Source of the DNA: Bifidobacteriaceae bacterium
Lineage (GTDB): Bacteria > Actinomycetota > Actinomycetes > Actinomycetales > WQXJ01
Assembly (NCBI GenBank): GCA_031279575.1
Contig: JAITIG010000002.1
Span: forward strand, 1-9,905
Reading direction: 5' to 3'
Length of the DNA stretch: 9,905 bases
Shown here: in pieces, positions 5,312 to 9,905 of the stretch
Position numbering within the stretch: position 1 is the stretch's first letter
Layout of the letters: every line of letters begins with the position of its first letter
Notes under the pieces: generated by a model
Told to the model about the DNA's origin: nothing
What the model saw: the letters and a program-made list of their open reading frames with translations, nothing else
The model's database searches: none
Translations under genes and position numbers: made by a program

Positions 5312-7057
5312 TCAGGCGTTGGCCAGGTCCTCGCCCACCAGGTAGCCGAACGTCATCGCCGAGCCGTGGGAGTTGCCGTTCATGACCACGGGGTAGTCGA
5401 CGCCGTAGCGGCCGCCGGAGGCGTTGCCCGAGGCGTACAGACCCGGGATCGGATCAAGCTTCTCGTCCAAGACCTGCATCGCCTCGTTGACCTCCACGCC
5501 GTTGGGGTGGACCAGGTTGGACGGACCGAACTTGACGGCGTAGAACGGCGCCGTGCGAATCGGGGTCAGCAGCTCAACCCGCTTGTGGTAGTCCCCGTCC
5601 ACGCCGGAGTCATACCACTGGTTGTACTTGTCGACCTCTTCTTGCAGCACGGCCGCCTCGACGCCGATTTGGGCCGCCAGATCGGCGATGGTGTCCGCCT
5701 GGAAGACAGTGCCGTTCTCCAACCCGGCCGCCATCATGCCCGCTGGCGAGAAGGGATCCTCGGGGGTCCCCCAGTCGAAGGGCTGGCCCACCATGTGGCT
5801 CATGTTGTCCCAGAACTGGCCGCCGCCGTATTGCAGCGAGTCGATCACCTGCTGCTGGTAGTCGCCGTCGAAGACGCTGTAGGCGAAGGAGTTGTCGCCC
5901 GGCTGCTGGAGGATGCGGATGGACTTGGCCTGGATCCAGGTGTCCTCGTTCATGAAGCGGCGCCCCGAGGTGTTGACGTACATGAAGCCGAAGCAGAGCA
6001 TGGCGTAGCGGATCAGGTGCATCATGCTGGGGGAGCAATGCTCGCCCAGGAACATGTGCGCGCCGGCCCACATGGCCATCTTCTGGCCGTCGCCGGTGTT
6101 GGCGCCTGGAGGTGTGTAGGAGAAGCTGTCGCACTTCAACGAGATCGGGTCGCAATAGGCTTCGCGCATTTCCTCGTCGCCGGAGAAATCGCCCGATGCC
6201 AGGAGCACGCCCTTCGAGGCGTTGATTTTGACGTAGCTGCCGTCCTCTTTCTTGGCCACAACGCCGGTGACTTTGCCCGAGGAGTCCTGCACCAACTGCT
6301 CGGCGGGGGTGTTGAAGAGGAACTGGGCGCCTTTGGCCTCGGCTTGCTTCCACATGAAGTACACCGGGGCGTTGATCATGTTCTCGTTTGCGGGGTAACC
6401 CTGGCCCTCCATCATCGATCCGGGGCCGAAGATGACGTGGGTGCCGATGTGCTCGTAGTAGTACGGCCCGACATAGTGGGTGATGATCGGCGCGACGATC
6501 AGCCCGCCCTCGGCGAATTCCTTGGAGTAATCCTCCAGCCAGTCGATGACCTCGCCGGAGCGCTCCAGGTAGCGGTAGATGATCTTCTGCTTGGCCCGGT
6601 TGCCCTCAAAGCGCAGCCATTCCGAGGCGATTTGGTCCATCGGGTCGTTGGTGAGGCCCTCGCGGGTCATGGCCTTGGTTTGGTAGCCGCCGTAGTGGCC
6701 GCCGCGCGAGCTGGGCCAGCCCTGCTTTTCCACCACGACCACCTTGGCGCCAAGCTGGCTGGCCCGGCAGGCCGCGGCGCAGCCTGAGATGCCGGCTCCG
6801 ACGACGGCGATCTCGGTCTCGATGGTTTCGGAGATGTCCGCGTCAGCGATGGGCTCCGGCGGGGTGGCCCAGCTCCAGCCGGTGGTTGGCGCTGTTTCGC
6901 CGCCACCGGTCGGCGCCGGCGTGGTCGAGGTCCCCTCCCCGGGGGACGATGGCGTGCAGGCCGCCACCAGCCCGGTCGCGGCCGCCCCGGCGCCGACCAG
7001 CGCCGCCCCTTTCAGGAAACTCCGGCGATCCGTCCTTTTGGGCTGTGATTGCTGCAT
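5312..7057 (-). CDS. Tat-exported lipoprotein FAD-dependent reductase (fumarate reductase flavoprotein superfamily), paralog 2
   Basis: 581 residues from ATG 7057, with AGAAGGGA eight bases upstream. The twin-arginine leader RRSFLK (11-16) ends in a standard lipobox LVAAC with Cys34, so export by Tat and lipid anchoring outside the membrane are likely. After a Thr/Pro/Gly spacer, the FAD Rossmann motif is AVVGAGISG (84-92), ending at Glu110. NTSGRRFMNED at 362-372 and GLYASGNASGGRYG at 539-552 match FAD_binding_2 reductases. No heme-binding motif is present, so an external electron donor is needed. After RFMNE the sequence reads DTWIQ where fumarate and urocanate reductases have a TTR arginine, so the proton donor and substrate differ. 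Outside the leader and FAD motifs it diverges strongly from paralog 1, suggesting a different acceptor. It is separated from paralog 1 by hairpins and a promoter, so the two are independent transcription units under matching control. Confidence 0.88.
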   Translation of the reverse strand: MQQSQPKRTDRRSFLKGAALVGAGAAATGLVAACTPSSPGEGTSTTPAPTGGGETAPTTGWSWATPPEPIADADISETIETEIAVVGAGISGCAAACRASQLGAKVVVVEKQGWPSSRGGHYGGYQTKAMTREGLTNDPMDQIASEWLRFEGNRAKQKIIYRYLERSGEVIDWLEDYSKEFAEGGLIVAPIITHYVGPYYYEHIGTHVIFGPGSMMEGQGYPANENMINAPVYFMWKQAEAKGAQFLFNTPAEQLVQDSSGKVTGVVAKKEDGSYVKINASKGVLLASGDFSGDEEMREAYCDPISLKCDSFSYTPPGANTGDGQKMAMWAGAHMFLGEHCSPSMMHLIRYAMLCFGFMYVNTSGRRFMNEDTWIQAKSIRILQQPGDNSFAYSVFDGDYQQQVIDSLQYGGGQFWDNMSHMVGQPFDWGTPEDPFSPAGMMAAGLENGTVFQADTIADLAAQIGVEAAVLQEEVDKYNQWYDSGVDGDYHKRVELLTPIRTAPFYAVKFGPSNLVHPNGVEVNEAMQVLDEKLDPIPGLYASGNASGGRYGVDYPVVMNGNSHGSAMTFGYLVGEDLANA

Positions 7058-7166
7058 AATCTTGTTCCCTTCTGTTGTTGTGTTGAATTCCGGGTCCAGG
7101 CACTGCCCGCCATAATATCCGCGGTAAACCCCCAGCAACCCGGGCAAATAGTCACAGTTTGGCATC
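7058..7166 (-). promoter_or_regulatory. Promoter and leader of reductase 2, conserved with that of reductase 1
   Basis: Same ordered blocks as upstream of reductase 1: aaactgtga, gcccgggt, a ccgcggatattatggcgggc core and ccggaattcaacacaac. TATTAT lies at 7112-7117, putting the start of transcription near 7105. It differs from the other copy by scattered substitutions and a 3-bp AAC insertion before the ribosome binding site. Extended reading frames into these blocks are unrelated in protein sequence between the two genes, so the DNA rather than a peptide is what is conserved. Confidence 0.65.
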
Positions 7167-7240
7167 GGCCCGAACGGGAGCGCGCAGCAGGTGGCCGGTT
7201 TGGGGCTGAGCTTGATCTGCCGGTCCCGGCCTGCTGGGCG

Positions 7241-7277
7241 GCTGGCCGGCCAGGCGCGCCGGGCGCCGCCGGCCAGC
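7241..7277 (-). terminator. Hairpin downstream of parB
   Basis: gctggccggc (7241-7250) pairs perfectly with gccggccagc (7268-7277) around a 17-nt GC-rich loop, about 105 bp after the parB stop. There is no T-run. The rest of 7167-7381 is GC-rich without a supported gene. Confidence 0.35.
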
Positions 7278-7381
7278 TGGACAGGCCGGCGGGCGGGAAT
7301 CGCCGCTTGGCGGCGCCCAGCGCGCCCGTCTGGCGCTGCTCGCCGCGGCGATCAGCGGTGGACTCGGCGACTCGGGGTTGG

Positions 7382-8647
7382 CTACTTCAGCACGCCTGGG
7401 TCCTCCGGGGCGATTAGCGCGAGAATTCGGTTGAGGTCCGCCACGGAGGCGAAGTCGATGGCGATTCTGCCTTTGGTTTTGCCCAGAGCCACCCTGACCT
7501 TGGTGTCGAGCCTGTCGGTCAGGCGCTCTTGGAGCGCGTCGAGCGCGTCGTGGCGGGTGCCGCCGCGCACAGTTGGCTGTTTCCGCTTGGGGGCGGCCGG
7601 CACCTCGCCCAGGGCCACCAGTTCTTCGGTGGTGCGGACCGACAAGCCCTCGGCCACAATCCGCTGCGCCAGGCGCTCCATCGCGGCCGCGTCCTCCAGG
7701 CCCAGCAGGGCGCGGGCGTGCCCGGCTGAGACCACCCCGGCGGCCAGGCGCCGCTGGACCAGCGGCGGCAGTTTGAGCAGGCGCAAGGTGTTGGAGATCT
7801 GCGGCCTGGACCGGGCGATGCGGGCGGACAGCTCCTCCTGCGTGCAGCCGAAGTCGTCCAGCAGTTGGCGGTAGGCGGCGGCCTCTTCCAACGGGTTTAG
7901 CTGGGCCCGGTGCAGGTTTTCGAGCAGTGCGTCGAGCAGCAGGTCTGAATCGCCGGTCTGCCGGATGATCGCCGGGATCTCGGCCAGCCCGGCGGCGCCG
8001 CTGGCGCGCCAGCGGCGCTCGCCCATGACCAACTCGTAGCGCTGGACGGCGCCGGCCTCGCCTGGGTCCGGCGCCGCGGGCCGGACCACGATGGGTTGGA
8101 GCAGGCCGACTTCTTTGATCGATTCGGCTAGTTCCGCCAACTCGTCCTCGTCGAAGACCTCGCGCGGCTGCTTCGGGTTCGGCGCGATGGCCGTGATCGG
8201 GATCAAGGCGAATTCTGTCCCGGGCACCGCCACCAGCTCCTGGCCACCGGCGCCAGCCGGGCTGGCGGGGGCCGGGGCCAGGCTGGGGCCCGCGCCCGCC
8301 GCGGCCGAGCCTGCCCCGGCCGAGCCTGCCGCGGCCGAGCCTGCCGCGCCAGCGGCGCTTGGGGCCGCCCTGGGCGCCGCGGCGGGCAGGGCGGCCCCCT
8401 TGCCACCCCTGGGCGGGCCGGCCTCGGCGGCGGTCTCACCGCTGCCCGGGGCCGCCTCGGTCCGCGCCGGCGCGGCGCTTTCAACCCCGAACAGCAGGTC
8501 GACTGGCCGGGTGGCGGTGGGGGGGCTGGTGGCCGGCGCCTGCTGGCCGGATGAGTCGGCGGCATCGGCCTGGGAGCGTGGCGGCGTTGAAATGGACGGG
8601 ATCAGGGCGCCCAGGCCCTTGCCCAGACCGGTTCTGCGTTCAGCCAT
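7382..8647 (-). CDS. parB: Chromosome partitioning protein ParB
   Basis: 421 residues. ParB binds parS, uses CTP to clamp and spread along DNA, and directs origin segregation with ParA and SMC loading. The N-terminus [13 protein letters not shown] (5-17) is the conserved ParA-contacting stretch. Residues 30-140 are an unusually long Ala/Gly/Pro linker. The ParB/Srx CTP-binding domain runs from about 145 to 265 and includes NPKQPR (157-162), GERRWRA (209-215) and [14 protein letters not shown] (243-256), all key nucleotide-binding motifs. The helix-turn-helix for parS follows ([20 protein letters not shown], 269-288) with [10 protein letters not shown] (307-316). The C-terminal dimerisation domain spans about 365-421. 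The ATG overlaps the parA stop by 8 bp and has AGGAGGAA six bases upstream, so translation is coupled to parA. All core residues appear intact. Confidence 0.97.
   Translation of the reverse strand: MAERRTGLGKGLGALIPSISTPPRSQADAADSSGQQAPATSPPTATRPVDLLFGVESAAPARTEAAPGSGETAAEAGPPRGGKGAALPAAAPRAAPSAAGAAGSAAAGSAGAGSAAAGAGPSLAPAPASPAGAGGQELVAVPGTEFALIPITAIAPNPKQPREVFDEDELAELAESIKEVGLLQPIVVRPAAPDPGEAGAVQRYELVMGERRWRASGAAGLAEIPAIIRQTGDSDLLLDALLENLHRAQLNPLEEAAAYRQLLDDFGCTQEELSARIARSRPQISNTLRLLKLPPLVQRRLAAGVVSAGHARALLGLEDAAAMERLAQRIVAEGLSVRTTEELVALGEVPAAPKRKQPTVRGGTRHDALDALQERLTDRLDTKVRVALGKTKGRIAIDFASVADLNRILALIAPEDPGVLK
8301..8345. repeat. Three 15-bp tandem units in the ParB linker
   Basis: gcggccgagcctgcc occurs at 8301-8315 and 8331-8345, with a one-base variant (first base c) at 8316-8330. 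On the minus strand they encode [10 protein letters not shown] pentapeptides in the flexible linker between the ParA-contacting end and the CTPase domain, which explains part of the linker's length. Confidence 0.9.
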
Positions 8648-9674
8648 TGCTTCCTCCTGCGCGTTCAGCTAGTTCCAGGGCCGCCTCCCGGTAGGACAGC
8701 GCGCCGGTGGAGTTGCGGTCATAGGTGATGACGGTCTGCCCATACCCCGGCGCCTCCGAGATTTTCACCGACCGAGGGATGGTTGCCTCGAGCACCTGCT
8801 CGGGGAAATGCTCTCTCACCTCCCGCACCACGTCGCGGGCTAGGTTGGTGCGGGAATCGTACATCGTGAGCAGGATAGTCGAGACCCTCAGTTCGGGGTT
8901 GAGCGCCTCCCGCACGCGTTCGACTGTGCCGAGCAGCTGGGACAGCCCCTCCAGCGCGTAGTACTCGCACTGGATCGGGATCAGCACCTCGCGCGCGCCC
9001 ACGAAGGCGTTCAGCGTCAGCAGGCCGAGCGATGGCGGGCAGTCGATGATCACGTAGTCGAGCGGCGGCTCGCCCACCCGGCGCAGATCTTGGCGCAGCT
9101 GCGTCAGGGCCTGGTGCAGGCGGAACTCGCGCTGCGGCAAGCCCACCAGTTCGATCTCGGCCCCGGCCAACTCGATGGTGGCCGGCACGCACCAGAGGTT
9201 GTCGACGTCCGGGCAAGCCTGGACTGTGCGCAGCATCGGCTCGCCCCCGAGCAGGGCTTCGTAGACGGAAGGCACCTCGGGGTGGTGGGCCACGCCGAGC
9301 GCCGTGGAGGCGTTGCCCTGCGGATCGGTGTCGATGACGAGCACCCGCAGGCCGGCGTCGGCCAGGGCCGCCGCCAGGTTGACCGCGGTCGAGGTCTTGC
9401 CCACGCCGCCTTTCTGGTTGGCCACGGTCAAGACCCGGGTTTGCCCCGGCCTTGGGAACTGTTTGCCTTCCAGCCGCATGCGCCTGGCGGTGTCGCGCTG
9501 GGCCTGCGCCCCGAGCGGGGTGTCGCCGCCATCCGGCAAGCACCCGGCCAGCGAGGCGGGCCCGGGCCGCGCCGCCTGCCCGCCGAGCGGCGGGCCGCCG
9601 CCACCCGGCAGCCCCCGCGCCAAGTCCGATGTTTCACGTGAAACATTGGCCGTCTGGGGCACCTCGATTCGCAC
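8640..9674 (-). CDS. parA: Chromosome partitioning ATPase ParA (Soj/MinD-type)
   Basis: 344 residues if started at GTG 9674. ParA is a nucleoid-bound ATPase whose gradient pulls ParB-parS complexes. The deviant Walker A motif [11 protein letters not shown] begins near residue 86 with signature Lys88 and Lys93. [10 protein letters not shown] follows, then [15 protein letters not shown] (Walker B), and the C-terminal [18 protein letters not shown] block is typical. The N-terminal extension of about 80 residues contains NVSRET (parS-encoded) and [10 protein letters not shown], which recall the mycobacterial ParA N-terminus, but is lengthened by a tandem duplication. The frame stays open to TTG 9758, but that start falls next to the repeat-rich, possibly mobile-element sequence and lacks a ribosome binding site. 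GTG 9674 sits six bases after CATACT, fitting a leaderless mRNA; GTG 9662 is the alternative. The stop overlaps parB by 8 bp. Confidence 0.95.
   Translation of the reverse strand: MRIEVPQTANVSRETSDLARGLPGGGGPPLGGQAARPGPASLAGCLPDGGDTPLGAQAQRDTARRMRLEGKQFPRPGQTRVLTVANQKGGVGKTSTAVNLAAALADAGLRVLVIDTDPQGNASTALGVAHHPEVPSVYEALLGGEPMLRTVQACPDVDNLWCVPATIELAGAEIELVGLPQREFRLHQALTQLRQDLRRVGEPPLDYVIIDCPPSLGLLTLNAFVGAREVLIPIQCEYYALEGLSQLLGTVERVREALNPELRVSTILLTMYDSRTNLARDVVREVREHFPEQVLEATIPRSVKISEAPGYGQTVITYDRNSTGALSYREAALELAERAGGSNG
8651..8658 (-). promoter_or_regulatory. Consensus ribosome binding site of parB inside the end of parA
   Basis: Minus-strand AGGAGGAA ends three bases before ATG 8647, giving GGAGG an optimal spacing of six. 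It fixes the parB start and supports coupled translation of the two Par proteins. Confidence 0.85.
9483..9626. repeat. Tandem duplication of about 72 bp in the parA N-terminal extension
   Basis: Two 24-codon copies lie at 9555-9626 and 9483-9554. The proteins align as [19 protein letters not shown] and [19 protein letters not shown], with about 13 of 20 positions identical, and the DNA is clearly similar. The second copy carries [10 protein letters not shown], the segment that normally follows NVSRETS in related ParA proteins, so the first copy looks like the added one. Confidence 0.7.
9630..9645. other. parS: parS centromere site
   Basis: TGTTTCACGTGAAACA is a perfect match to the 16-bp ParB-binding consensus, and the palindrome extends to 18 bp (9629-9646). 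It is about 29 bp inside the proposed parA start and codes for V-S-R-E-T. It is the only consensus copy seen in the window. ParB bound here would load next to its own operon promoter. Confidence 0.97.
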
Positions 9675-9707
9675 CCCACAAGTATGGACCAGCCCTACGA
9701 CACTCAA
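9675..9707 (-). promoter_or_regulatory. Candidate parAB promoter for a leaderless mRNA
   Basis: Minus-strand TTGAGT (9702-9707) and CATACT (9681-9686) are separated by 15 bp, a short spacer. The hexamer is followed by six bases and then GTG 9674, so transcription would begin at or next to the start codon. The parS site begins 29 bp downstream of this start, so bound ParB could affect transcription. Confidence 0.4.
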
Positions 9708-9779
9708 ACCCAACCCCCCGCGAAGAGCCGCCGCCGCCACCGTCCCGGCAAGTGTCAAGTCTCGCCATCTTGCTGACGA

Positions 9780-9872
9780 TGGCCATCAAAAAGTCCCGGT
9801 GGGTGGCCATCGAAAGTCTGGGCTGGTGGCCATGAAGCGTCACCGCCGGTGGCCACGGAAACTCCCGCAGGC
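9780..9872. mobile_element. Four 23-24-bp TGGCCA direct repeats, candidate IS21-type terminus
   Basis: TGGCCA begins units at 9780, 9804, 9827 and 9850, spaced 24, 23 and 23 bp. The units share a loose pattern of TGGCCATcraaagtc followed by a G/C-rich end, with divergence increasing to the right. IS21-family elements carry several direct copies of the transposase-binding site inside each end, and actinobacterial members often use units of this size and motif, so this may be such an end with TGTCAAGT at 9753 as the possible tip. No transposase lies in the window. The other reading is a regulatory iteron set upstream of parA. Apart from the repeats I see no gene from 9708 to 9905; the rsmG gene often found upstream of parA is not recognisable here. 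Confidence 0.4.
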
Positions 9873-9905
9873 GCCCGGAGCGCCCTGGGAGAGCGGCGAC
9901 CGGCG

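Noticed and set aside
2519..6787. Long plus-strand frames across the transporter and the reductases (2519-4345, 4394-5047, 5300-6787).
   Set aside because: They run antisense or out of frame to genes with clear motifs (YhhQ signature, FAD sites, Tat leaders), so they are shadows of those genes.
7058..7165. N-terminal extension of reductase 2 to a start at 7165.
   Set aside because: Same reasoning: it covers the conserved -10 and ribosome binding site, and ATG 7057 gives a normal Tat leader.
9675..9758. parA start at TTG 9758.
   Set aside because: No ribosome binding site, a rare start codon, residues unlike ParA N-termini, and it overlaps the candidate promoter and the possible mobile-element tip.
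9780..9872. CRISPR array.
   Set aside because: The 23-24-bp units are contiguous with imperfect repeats and have no spacer sequences between them.

Overview
The window is high-GC DNA in which most third codon positions are G or C, and it reads as a chromosome segment from an actinobacterium. The strongest taxonomic clue is the right-hand end. A chromosomal parA-parB operon on the minus strand has a perfect parS site inside the 5' part of parA, encoding the residues NVSRET, which mycobacterial ParA proteins also carry. In many actinobacteria parAB lies near oriC, so this is probably an origin-proximal region, although no origin or DnaA-box cluster is visible.

Layout from left to right. Positions 1-531 (+) hold the 3' end of an S33 proline-iminopeptidase-type hydrolase, followed by what may be the last codons of a lost zinc alcohol dehydrogenase (542-628). 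Positions 606-1279 (-) hold a coding-like but possibly frameshifted and truncated reading frame resembling an FAD-linked oxidase N-terminal region, with an 18-bp triplicated repeat. Positions 1317-2549 (-) encode a membrane protein with a nonapeptide-repeat linker and a Pro/Thr tail. It is divergent from a YhhQ-type queuosine-precursor transporter (2598-3296, +). A strong hairpin separates that gene from the convergent minus-strand block.

The central block (3434-7057, -) holds two paralogous, Tat-exported, probably lipid-anchored flavoprotein reductases of the fumarate reductase/FAD_binding_2 superfamily. Their signal peptides are nearly identical, and their roughly 100-bp upstream regions align almost base for base, although the mature proteins have diverged widely. 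This suggests two terminal reductases for different, unknown electron acceptors under one control signal, as in anaerobic gut actinobacteria with expanded flavin reductase families. No heme, quinol or electron-transfer partner gene is in the window.

The right block is parB (7382-8647) and parA (8640-about 9674), overlapping by 8 bp, with a consensus ribosome binding site for parB inside the end of parA. parA carries parS and an internal tandem duplication in its N-terminal extension. It appears to be transcribed as a leaderless message from a promoter just upstream. Beyond it (9780-9872) lie four 23-24-bp direct repeats beginning TGGCCA, which look like the multi-repeat terminus of an IS21-type element lying beyond the window or lost.
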